From: Drosophila persimilis
Taxonomy: Eukaryota > Arthropoda > Insecta > Diptera > Drosophilidae
Direction of reading: 5' to 3'
DNA: 64,000 bases
NCBI RefSeq assembly: GCF_003286085.1
Contig: NW_020825338.1
Span: 372,001-436,000 of the forward strand
Shown here: piece after piece, positions 51,259 through 59,740 of the stretch
Layout of the letters: every line of letters begins with the position of its first letter
Numbering within the stretch: position 1 is the stretch's first letter
Translations under genes and position numbers: made by a program
Notes under the pieces: generated by a model
Database searches by the model: none
What the model saw: only the letters and a program-made list of their open reading frames with translations
Told to the model about the DNA's origin: nothing

Positions 51259-52150
51259 TGCCCAGACGGTCAAACACCGTTACTACCCCAAAAATCCCAA
51301 GATGCAAGCCGAAATCAACCAACAGGTTGACGAGCTGCTGGAAAGAGGGTGCATTGAGCCATCGAAGAGTTCGTACAGTTCACCCATCGTGATGGTCAAA
51401 AAGAAGACGGGAAAGTGAAGATTATGCGTAAACGCGAAGTCCATCAAGGATGCATACCCCATGCCAAGAATAGATTATATTTTGGACCAGCTCAGGGAGG
51501 CACGGTTCATCAGTAGCTTAGACTTAAAGGACGGTTGTTGGCAGATACTACTGGAGGAAGGCAGCAGGAAGTTCACCGCGTTCACGATGCCGGGCAAAGG
51601 GCTGTTCCAGTGGAAGGTGATGCCATTCGGACTCCACTCAGCCTCGTCTACGTTCCAGAGGGCATTGGACCAGGTGATAGTCCCCGAGAAGATGCCACAC
51701 GCGTTCGCGTACCAAGACAACATCATTGTCATCGGCCGTACCGAGGAGGAGCACAAGCGCAACCTCGAAGAAGTTTTTCGACGGTTGAAAAACGCAAACT
51801 TGCGCCTAAATGTGGACAAGTGTCAATTTTTTAGGAAGGAGCTACGATATCTGGGGCATTTGGTAACGGGAGACGGAATCTGCACCGATCCCGAGAAAGT
51901 GGCAGCCATTAAGGAGTTGCAGCCGCCAGCGAGTGTCAAAGAGCTACGACAATACTTGGGCGTGGCCTCCTGGTACAGGCGTTTCGTAAAGGGATTCGCC
52001 ACGTTGGTGCAGCCCCTCAGCACTTTGCTGAAGAAGAAGGCGAAGTGGGAATGGTCAACGGAACAGCAACAAACGTTCGAGGACGTAAAGAGTCGTCTGC
52101 AAGCAGACAGCAGGTGTTGGCATGCCCGGATTTCTCAAAGAAATTCGTGA
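51080..52150 (+). pseudogene. pol: reverse transcriptase (inactivated)
   Basis: The Ty3/gypsy RT blocks are in order: VDELLERGCIEPSKSSYSSP, IVMVKKKTGK, LDLKDGCWQILLEEGSRKF, FQWKVMPFGLHSASSTFQR, the catalytic box and YLGHLVTGDGI. Two defects stand out. A TGA at 51416-51418 takes the place of a tryptophan nearly invariant in this position of the family. The catalytic YxDD box reads YQDN (51711-51722), losing the second metal-binding aspartate. Both could be single G-to-A changes. At the 3' end, near 52130, reading shifts frame into RNase H. Confidence 0.85.
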
Positions 52151-52553
52151 TCCAGACTACGGACTGGGGGCGATTCTGACGCAAGAGACGGAGAAGGGCG
52201 AGAGGGTCATCTCATACGCCAGTAGGACTCTGAATAGCGCAGAAAATAACTATTCGGCGACTGAAAAGGAGTGTCTGGCCATTGTATGGGCTATAAGAAA
52301 GCTAAAGCCCTATCTGGAGGGATACCATTTCAAGGTAGTCACAGATCACATGGCGTTGAAATGGTTGAACAGCATCGAGAGCCCAACAGGGAGAATCGCC
52401 AGGTGGGCGCTGGAGCTACAACAATACGACTTCGAAGTGGCATATAGGAAAGGGCAGCTGAACGTAGTGGCGGACGCACTGTCCCGACAGCCATTGGCGG
52501 AGCGATGCCTGAGAACCACCGAGGAGGAAGCAGAGAAGGGACACGAACCTTAG
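52122..52553 (+). pseudogene. pol: RNase H (N-terminally deleted)
   Basis: It reads [20 protein letters not shown], then [33 protein letters not shown] and [11 protein letters not shown], so three of the four acidic active-site residues are present. The first, in the usual QTDAS segment, is missing: around 52140-52160 the sequence jumps from the preceding strand straight to DYGLGA, with a small deletion and a frame shift. A TAG at 52551 then interrupts the link to integrase in the same frame. Confidence 0.8.
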
Positions 52554-53807
52554 GCAGAGTGCGGATGGATTGAAAAGGTCAAAGAGAGGATGAGGACGGA
52601 ACCGAGGAAATATCCGGATTACGTGGAGGAAGCAGGCCGGATATACCGGCACATCCCGCACCGAGCTGGAGAAGAGGAGATAGCATCATGGAAGTTATGC
52701 GTCCCAAAGGATCTAAGAGAGGGAGTCATAAGAGAGAACCACGACTCGCCGGAAGTGGGGCACGCGGGCGGCAGAAGGACGATGGTCAGAGTAGCCGCCC
52801 GGTACTACTGGCCGGGGATGCACCGAGATGTGAGGACATACGTGAGAAAGTGTGAAATCTGCATACGCTACAAACCAAGTAGAATGCAGGCGGCCGGGAA
52901 AATGCTGACACAAGTGCCAGAGGAGCCGTGGGCAACGGTGTGTGCCGACTTCGTGGGCCCTCTGCCCAGGTCAAAGCATGGGAATGCCATGTTATTGGTG
53001 ATGGTGGATCGGTTCTCGAAATGGACCGAGTTGGTCCGCTTGAGAAAGGCCACTGCGGAAGCACTAACAAAAGCGTTCCGAGAGCGCATCGTGTCCCGGT
53101 TTGGCGTGCCGAAGGTGGTGATCACGGATAATGGAGTCCAGTTCACCAGTAGAGCTTTTAAGAGGTTTTGGGAGCAGATGGGTGTACGGCATCAGTTCAC
53201 GGCCCCGTACACGCCGCAGGAGAACCCGACGGAGCGAACTAACCGGACAGTGAAAACTATGATAGCTCAGTTCACCGAAGGGAACCAGAGGAACTGGGAT
53301 GAGAAATGGCCAGAGATAATGTTGGCCGTAAATTCAGGGGTGTCCGAATCCACCGGGTACTCGCCGGCGTTTGTTGTCCAAGGGAGAGAGCCGAGGCTAA
53401 CAAAGGCTCTATACGATGAAGAAGTGCTTGGCACAGGACAGGGAACGCCCACTCCGGACGAGAACGCGGCCAAGTTGAGAGAAGTATTTCAACTGGTGAG
53501 GCGGAATCTCGAAAGAGCGGCGCAGGACCAGGCGAGGTATTATAACCTGAGGAGGAGAGCGTGGGAAGCCACGATTGGAGACAAGGTATGGGCCAAGCAA
53601 CACCATCTATCCAACGCTGCCGAAGGGTTTGCTGCAAAACTGGCCCCGAAATATGACGGTCCCTACACCATAATGGATTTCGTGTCCCCGGTCATTTGTA
53701 AATTAAAGAAGGACAGTGAGAAACGGACGCGGACCGCCCATATAGGGGACCTGAAGCCACAGCCCGGTGAGGAAACCCCTAAAACAAGCCCTGGAACCGA
53801 AGCGTAG
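52554..53807 (+). pseudogene. pol: integrase
   Basis: Integrase inserts the DNA copy. The frame continues in phase after the TAG at 52551. It contains the zinc-binding HHCC domain (HDSPEVGH, then CEICIRYK) and the catalytic core with CADFVGPLP, ITDNGVQFTSRAF and PQENPTERTNRTV, which give the D, D and E of the D,D-35-E triad with the family spacing. After it come a GDKVWAKQHHLSNAAEGFAA segment and KLAPKYDGPYTIMDFVSPVI, the GPY/F module of this lineage. The domain itself is intact from about 52590 to the stop at 53805. It is broken only with respect to the polyprotein, because it cannot be reached by translation from gag. Confidence 0.85.
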
Positions 53808-54916
53808 CCGACGCACAAGGAGGGGCAACGGGCGAGGCATACGGAGAAGGATGGACGAGCACGAAAGACAGAGACTAGCGGCAGGGGCAGAAAGGAGAGT
53901 CCCAACTGGATGCCACGCAGGACAAGGTCGTACAGGATACTCTTACAACTAAGGTTCAGTAAAACTAAGAACCACTCGTGTCACGCAGGACAGGAATCGC
54001 CCACAAGGGAGGAACGGGCGGCCCGACTTAATGCCACGCAGGACAAGGCCACCCGGAATCCTCTTTCAACTAAACTCGGCAAAGCCAAGAGGCATTAAAA
54101 CTAAGCAGCAGACTGCGGCCGGCGGACGAATAAAGCTGGACCTACAAAAAAAAAAGGAGTATTAGCTCGTCAGCCAATAGGAACTGATCAAGGGTAAAGA
54201 AGGTAGAAGATACCCGGGTTACCACTATCCCAGGGGGGCGGGTTGCGTGGTGCGTTGACGGACGAGGGGGCACCCGAGAAGGGGGTTCCGAGGATGAGCC
54301 GAAGTTCGGGTCCGGGTCCAGGGCATCGAAGCCAACTGCTAACGTCGGGGAAGGCGGGACAAAAGCGGATGCCGCCCGTGCGCGGTCTACCGGCTGGGGA
54401 ATCGGATGATCCCTGGGTCTGAGGCGCTGCACGGGGGTGACATCCGCGTCTAAGCCGATCCGGAGACGGGCGGAGCTGGCCACGGGGGACGGGCCGATGT
54501 TTGGCAGCACGGGCGAAAGGTCGGATGACCTATTGATCACGAGCTGGGAGATCGGTCGGCACCCTGGACTGGGACCCACGGACGGGCTGGAATAAAAGGC
54601 AAGGTGAGATGAGGAACCCAAGAACTCGGGAGGCGTACCAGATTCAAGGCGAAGCCAAACAACACGTCGCCAGACCTGGAAGTAGAAAGGGCCAGTAAAA
54701 AAATCGGAAAGAAGAAAGGAAAAAAAAGGAAGAAAAGGGGGAACCGAAGGAAAGCTAACAAAACCAGGGGGCACCCTAGGGTAACCGCGGCGAGAGGAGC
54801 GGATAACTTTCAAAACGGGAGCGAGCGAGAGAGCCAGCTGGAAGGCAAGAGAGAGCCGTCCCACGGGCCCATGTAAGGCACCGTTACAGGGAACGATGAG
54901 CACCGGCACGAGCCCT
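53808..54916. other. Spacer between pol and the third ORF
   Basis: About 1.1 kb without a sense-strand gene. The word CACGCAGGACA occurs three times (53914, 53982, 54035); the first and third lie in diverged repeat units about 121 bp apart. AATAAA at 54129 is followed by an A10 run. A 255-codon frame is open on the minus strand at 54142-54909; it is Pro/Ser-rich with no domain I know and may be a by-product of GC-rich composition. Confidence 0.6.
54129..54155 (+). terminator. Internal AATAAA plus A10 tract after pol
   Basis: AATAAA is followed 11 bases later by ten A residues. The position, about 320 nt after the pol stop, suggests a polyadenylation site for a gag-pol RNA, or the scar of a polyadenylated RNA copied into the element. 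Confidence 0.4.
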
Positions 54917-54946
54917 TATAAAGGAGGGAGCAGCGCACGATCAGGT
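54917..54946 (+). promoter_or_regulatory. Candidate internal promoter for the third ORF
   Basis: TATAAA at 54917-54922 is followed by TCAGGT at 54941-54946, close to the arthropod initiator TCAGTY. The A would lie 26 nt after the first T of the TATA box, slightly short of the usual 30. The ORF starts 41 nt further on. No start codon lies between. Confidence 0.45.
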
Positions 54947-54986
54947 CTTTTCAAAAAAAAGTTGACCACGTGGAAAAAAGTGTAAG

Positions 54987-57293
54987 ATGCAGCAGCACTT
55001 AATGAGATATATAACGGAGCAGCGGAAATGGATTCGCCGCGGGTATCAGGCTATGGGCGATACGCAAAGTCGGCGGCAGGCGTACCAGGTCGAACGCGAG
55101 GAGCGAAGGGCGAGTAGGAGTAAGTCCCCGGAGCTACAGTTATTGGCCTCACCGCTAGTGTCAACCGCGGGATCCATGGGACCGACGGTATCCCCGGTGG
55201 TATCGCCGGGGTACACCGAGGCGGAAAGTGACCTGGAGTTGGTGAGCTGGGAGCCGGCGCCACGGAGAAAACGCGCACGCGAGGCGAAGCGCGAGGAGCC
55301 CCAAACCAGCAAGCACGAGGAGCCCCGCGCCAGCAAGCATGAGGAGGTCCGCACCAGCAAACGCGAGGAGCCCCACACCGGCAAGCGCGAGGAGCCCCGG
55401 ACCAGCAGACGCGAGGAGCCCCGCACCAGCAAGCGCGAGCAGCCTCACACCGGCAAGCGCGAGGAGCCCCGGACCAGCAAGCACGAAGAGCCCCGCACCA
55501 GCAAGTGCGAGAAGCCCCACCCCAGCAGCCGCGAGAATCCCCACGTCACCAAGCGCGAGGAGTGGTCTGAGGGAGGAAGGAGGGGGCGCACGGAGACGCG
55601 GAAGGAGGAGCCCAGTGAGCGGGCATCGAAGCGTGCGTCCACGCGTACGGCCAAGGGAGAGGAGTCGTCGGCACGCACAAGGGGAAGATCGACAGCGCGG
55701 CGAGGTGACCAGCGGCCGACAAACCCACAGGTCGAGGAGCCGCAGCCAACGCCGACCGAAAACGCGGTCAAAGAGCCGCAGACAACGCAGGCTGAAAACC
55801 CGGTCAAAGAGCCGCAGGCAACGCAGGCCGACATCGCGGAAAACAACGCGGCCGCTGAGGCGCGACGCCTCGCGGAATGGCACCGGCGGATCGCGCTGGC
55901 CGCGGCGAAGGAGGAGCGGAGGCAACGGCGTGTATGGGAGGACGCCCTGGCGCTGGCCAAGAGGCTGAAGGCCACGCAGGAGGCTGAAAAGGCGGCGCAA
56001 GAAGCGGAGGTGGAGCGCCACAAACGGGACGTCGCGCACCAGTGGCGGTGTATTAGCCGGATCAACGCAGCGGAGCAGAGGGAGATGGCGCGTCTGCGTG
56101 CGGAAACGGAGGAGGCAAGGGCGACGCGGACGGAGGGCGCGGCAGACGGGCTGGCGGTGATCTCCAGCGATGAGGAGGAGGCGGAGTGCCCACCAGCGCC
56201 GAAGGCGGCTCGAGTCCAGTCGCCCGAAGAGGAGTGGCAGGAGAGGCTGCGACGAGCCAAGGTGGAGGAGGAAGAGCTCTGGCAACCACCCCCTGAACAC
56301 GTCGAGTCCGAGGAGGAGCCGCGGCCGCAGGCCTCACCGTCGCCGGGGGCAGAGGAAGAGCTGTTCCAGCGTCGGCCGCCGGCTGACAACGCGCACGGCC
56401 AAGGGAAGCAACAGCAGCAGCATCAGCAGCAGCATCAGCAGCATCAGCAGCAGCAGCAGCATCAGCAGCAGCAGCATCAGCATCAGCAGTAGCAGCATCA
56501 GCAGCATCAGCAGCAGCACTGGCACGGTCCGCAGGGAGCCGCCATCGGGCCGTTCGTCTCACAGGAGGTGCGCTCCGCGGTACGAAACGGCATGATGTGG
56601 CACGTGCAAACGCTGCACATATCGTGGGCCTCTGGGCCAGCGCCCCAGCAGCCCGAGCAAGAGGCGAAGGAGGCTCGACTGTGGGAGGAGGCACCACGCG
56701 CCAGCGACGAGCGGGACCCGAGGCGGCGGGCACGGCCACAGGAGTCAACAGGCCCAGCGGTGGCACCCACAGCCGAAGAGGTGCCCGAGGAGGCGCCCGA
56801 GGGGACGGCAGAGGGCGAGACGGAGGGAACGACGAACACGCCGACATCACTGACGGCGGAGGGCCCAGCGGCGGCACCCAAAGACGAGGTGATGACCGAC
56901 GGCGAAGCGGATGACGGCGCGAAAGCAACGACGGAAGCGAAGAAGGACGCGGCCGCGGAACAACGCTCACCTGAGTCATGGGAGAGAGGTCGTTGGCGAT
57001 GGCCGGAACCCGGCCAGAGCGAGCGTCCGAAGCTGGGCCGACAGGCGTCGTGCCCAGGGGAGCGGGCGGAGGCGCGCCGGCCCGAGCTCCAGCGTCAGGC
57101 ATCGTGGCCCCAGACGAGGTCGGCGGACAACTCACGGTGGCGGTCCGTCAAATGCGAGGCCGTCGTCACGCGCTCTCTCGCGCGGATAAAGCCAACCGCA
57201 AGGAGTGTGAAGCGTCTGGTCAACGACGGTGGCGTCCGGTACCGGCTATCGGTGTCCACCGATCGGCAGGAGGTATTCCGGGCTAGGTATTGA
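54987..57293 (+). CDS. Third ORF of the LTR element, repeat-rich coiled-coil protein with one amber
   Basis: I do not recognise the family. It opens at ATG 54987 and runs 501 codons to a TAG at 56490-56492. The same frame then continues without further stops to 57291, 768 codons in all. The parts in order are: a basic N-terminus (MQQHLMRYITEQRKWIRRGY); eleven octapeptide repeats of the type EEPRTSKR at residues 103-190; three 12-residue KEPQ(T/A)TQA-type repeats near 250-285; a long charged Ala/Glu/Arg coiled coil at about 284-382; an acidic patch SSDEEEAE; and a Gln/His tract holding the amber. Beyond it lies a conserved-looking segment (GPFVSQEVRSAVRNGMMWHV) and a basic C-terminus (VKRLVNDGGVRYRLSVSTDR). 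There is no signal peptide or membrane span, so it is not an envelope protein. A nucleic-acid-binding or regulatory role is conceivable but unproven. Confidence 0.7.
55293..55557 (+). repeat. 24-bp coding tandem repeats in the third ORF
   Basis: Eleven diverged copies of a 24-bp unit encode EEPxTS(K/R)x octapeptides. Variation is mostly at a few codons (R/H, S/G, H/R), which fits recent unequal exchange within a translated frame. Confidence 0.85.
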
Positions 57294-57350
57294 GGAGAAA
57301 AGAAGAGTGGAGAAGAAGAATGAAAAAAAAGTAACTGAAAACAAGAGCAA

Positions 57351-57377
57351 ATAAAAAAAAAAGACCAAAAAAAAAAA
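57351..57377 (+). terminator. AATAAA and A-runs after the third ORF
   Basis: AATAAA at 57351 merges into an A-run, then GACC and an A11 run. It lies 58 nt after the stop codon of the third ORF and mirrors the signal that follows pol. Confidence 0.45.
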
Positions 57378-57635
57378 GGGTGTTTAAAAAAGAACATGGT
57401 ATTACCTTGCAGCAGAAGAACAGCGGGGCATCGCTAGAAATGATCGGTAAAGCATGAATGAAGGCGGCGGAAGGCGTGAAAGCGGGAGGAAAACTTACCC
57501 GAAGCATCCAGAGGGACGGCGGAAGGCCTGCGCGCCAGCGAAGGGCAGTAGGGAAAACCGGACGCGCACAAGCAAACAAAGAAAACACCCGGAACAGCGA
57601 GAAAATAGTACGTTTTCCAGTCCATTGAGGAATTC

Positions 57636-57862
57636 GCGATCCGGAAGTAGAATACGCACGCTGCGACATATCGGATAGAACGCAAAGCGCCCCTACGCTT
57701 TATCGAGTGGATCGTAAGGGCAACGCTGCGCCATATCGAGTAGGTCAGAATAGCGACCATACCCTATATCGGGCGGGGCACAAAAGCTCCTATGCGAACT
57801 ATCGATAAGGGGGAATCGAATCGATCGCTCTCATCGGAGAGATACGGCAGCACCGCAGGGCG
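57636..57862 (+). repeat. 33-bp phased TATCG array with a DRE octamer
   Basis: TATCG occurs at 57669, 57701, 57734, 57767 and 57800, spaced 32, 33, 33 and 33 bp apart. Weaker copies in phase lie near 57636-57640 (GATCCGG) and 57832 (CATCGG). The copy at 57800 is the perfect palindrome TATCGATA, the DREF recognition element; CGATA is also the core of BEAF-32 sites. The array lies between the third ORF and the 3' LTR, where regulatory or insulator sequences would act on the whole element. Confidence 0.7.
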
Positions 57863-57965
57863 CGAGGGTGCACCCGGGTCGATAACAAAGCGCGCGCGCT
57901 CCGTTCGCGCGGGGTTTTTGAAACGTCCCAAACCTGGGACGCGGAAAACCTCGGTTTAAAAGAAT

Positions 57966-57981
57966 AAAAGAAAGGGGGAAG
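57966..57981 (+). promoter_or_regulatory. Polypurine tract
   Basis: AAAAGAAAGGGGGAAG directly precedes TGTGAGG, the probable first bases of the 3' LTR. It is the expected primer for plus-strand DNA synthesis. Confidence 0.75.
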
Positions 57982-58913
57982 TGTGAGGAAAGGTATTCCC
58001 ATACGTAGGGGGCGGTATAGGGTTAAGCGCTAACCGCCGTTATCCGTGGATATCCGGAGGCGGCGAATTCCCGAGGAGAGCTCTCCCGGGGACCCAAGAT
58101 GAGAGGGGAGGACCCCAGGAGAGAGAGCAGCGGGATGACGGGATCGGGCCGGCAGTGGCCCAGCGCATGACCAAATATGGTCATGAGATCACGCCACCAG
58201 CCAGGTCCCGTTGGAAAGCGACAAGGGAATGAAGGAACGCCGATGGAAAAATACGGGCACCGCATGGCGGAAAGTGCCGTTAGCGCCAGGCGGCATCGGC
58301 GGCGCCGACGCAGAAGCGAGCCTATAAGAGGAGGGCCGCGACCAGGAACGAGGACAGTCAGCGAGCGGAGCTAGCAAGAGTGAGACCGAGCGAAGGGAAA
58401 AGAGCTTTAGAAAGCGAACGCGTTGTGTGAGGATTGAGAGGCGGACTCGAGCGTGCAGCCAAGAGCCAAAGATCCCAATCCCTTGAACCAACGGTGCCAC
58501 GCTTGAAGTGCATCCCACAGGGAGTGAGGCACCCTCGGGCCGAAAAGCCAAGTGAGTCGAGTGAGAGCGAACGCGTCAGGCGCCTGACTGAGAGGCGGAT
58601 TTGGGCCACGTGCCAAGAATCGCTAGCCCCAGTCAGTAGAGCCGGCGGTGCCACGCTTGGCGACGCCGTGGGGGGTCCAGGGTGCGACACGCTCATCAAA
58701 ACACAGAGGAGAACCAAGAGGAGAACCAGCACCGGAGTCGGAATAGCGTAAGATAGATTTAAGATACCAATAAAGCATATTGTCATACCAGTACAAAACC
58801 CAACCCGTGCCTTCTTACTTGTCGTCGGGGCAACATACAAATATTGTTGCAGCGAGCCCACCGACCGCTGAGCCAGCCCAGCTGCATCAGACGGAAAAGA
58901 ACGGTTCGTTACA
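57982..58913 (+). repeat. 3' long terminal repeat
   Basis: It starts TGTGAGG after the polypurine tract and ends GTTACA. From base 15 on it matches the 5' LTR, with the TATA box at about 58323 and AATAAA at 58769. It lacks about 14 bp present in the 5' copy just after the initiator. The following bases GTATACTTATGG lead back into the interrupted LINE. Confidence 0.85.
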
Positions 58914-58915
58914 GT

Positions 58916-59740
58916 ATACTTATGGTGAAGTGTAATGGCGAAGGTCTCGATAACATTAGCCCGAAATTTGTGAAAATCTTATGTATGTAATATGTATCTT
59001 TATCCAACTGAATGGAAAAACCGACAATTTTACCGATCCGAAAACCTAACAACGACTTTAGGCCCACTTCAATACTTCCGTTCCTATCAAAAGTCCTAAA
59101 AAATCTCATGTCCTTACAGATTGAATACTACCTGACAAACTACTCGCTATTAAACCACAAGCAGTCAGGTTTTCGAAAAAAAAAAGATGTTTAAGCGCTG
59201 TAACGGATACTGTCGAAGATATTCGACAGCAACTCGATAAGAACTGGGTTACGATTTTAACACTTCTCGACCACAGTAAGGCGTTCGACTCAGTCAACCA
59301 TAATATTCTTTGTACAAAACTGAATAACCTTTTCAATTTCTCAGGGACTGCGGTAAATTTTGTAAAATCGTACCTATCAAAAAGAATGCAGGCAGTAGTA
59401 ACCGGTACATATGCTTCCACTTTTAGGGTTCTTACACGGGGTGTCTCTCAGGGATCAGTACTAGGGCTCTTACTGTTTTCCATATATGTTAATGATCTAC
59501 CCAGTGTCTTGTCTGACTATGAAGTACATTTATATGCTGATGACGTTCAAATTTAAGTTAGTAGTCTCGTTAATGAAATAAATCTTTGTGTCAATATGTC
59601 TAACAAAATGCTTTCCCTAATTGAGAAATGGGCAAACGAGAATGGCCTGGAAATAAATCCTAAAAAATCAAAATGTATTGTAATTGTCAAAAAACGGATT
59701 GATACAAAAAATCTATCTATCTATCTGGCTGGAGAGTCAT
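58916..59740 (+). pseudogene. LINE ORF2, reverse transcriptase half
   Basis: This continues the LINE cut by the LTR element. It resumes at ILMVKCNGEGLDNISPKFVK, in register with the FSFVCVNQCDVLAS end at 48.28 kb. It goes on with KPTILPIRKPNNDFRP, LPFLSKVLKNLMSLQIEYYL and KQSGFRKK. After a frame shift in an A-run near 59180 come LTLLDHSKAFDSVNHNIL, GVSQGSVLGLLLFSIYVNDL and the catalytic YADD at 59533-59544. A TAA at 59554 interrupts the same frame, which then continues KWANENGLEINPKKSKCIVI until homology fades near 59735. The RT core residues survive but the copy is dead. Confidence 0.8.

Larger units (their letters stand above)
48286..58913 (+). mobile_element. Ulysses/Osvaldo-like Ty3/gypsy LTR retrotransposon
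   Basis: A 10.6-kb element bounded by direct repeats of about 0.93 kb. In order it has the 5' LTR, a tRNA-Lys-type primer site, gag, pol (protease, RT, RNase H, integrase), a spacer, a third ORF, a TATCG array, a polypurine tract and the 3' LTR. The Lys primer, long LTRs, total length near 10.6 kb and no recognisable envelope match what I know of the Ulysses/Osvaldo lineage. It lies inside a LINE ORF2. No target-site duplication is evident, and the first bases of the two LTRs do not match. Gag and pol are broken at several places, so this copy cannot move on its own. Confidence 0.85.

Noticed and set aside
54142-54909. Treating the antisense frame as an envelope or host gene
   Set aside because: No signal peptide, no domain and no splice or promoter evidence; kept only as a finding.
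55161-57135. Long minus-strand frames (up to 379 codons) opposite the third ORF
   Set aside because: They are by-products of GC-rich codons; the sense frame has the repeats, coiled coil, start and promoter-like signals.
57636-57862. Regularly spaced repeat considered as a CRISPR array
   Set aside because: The units are diverged except for a 5-base core, there are no distinct spacers, and the context is an insect retrotransposon.
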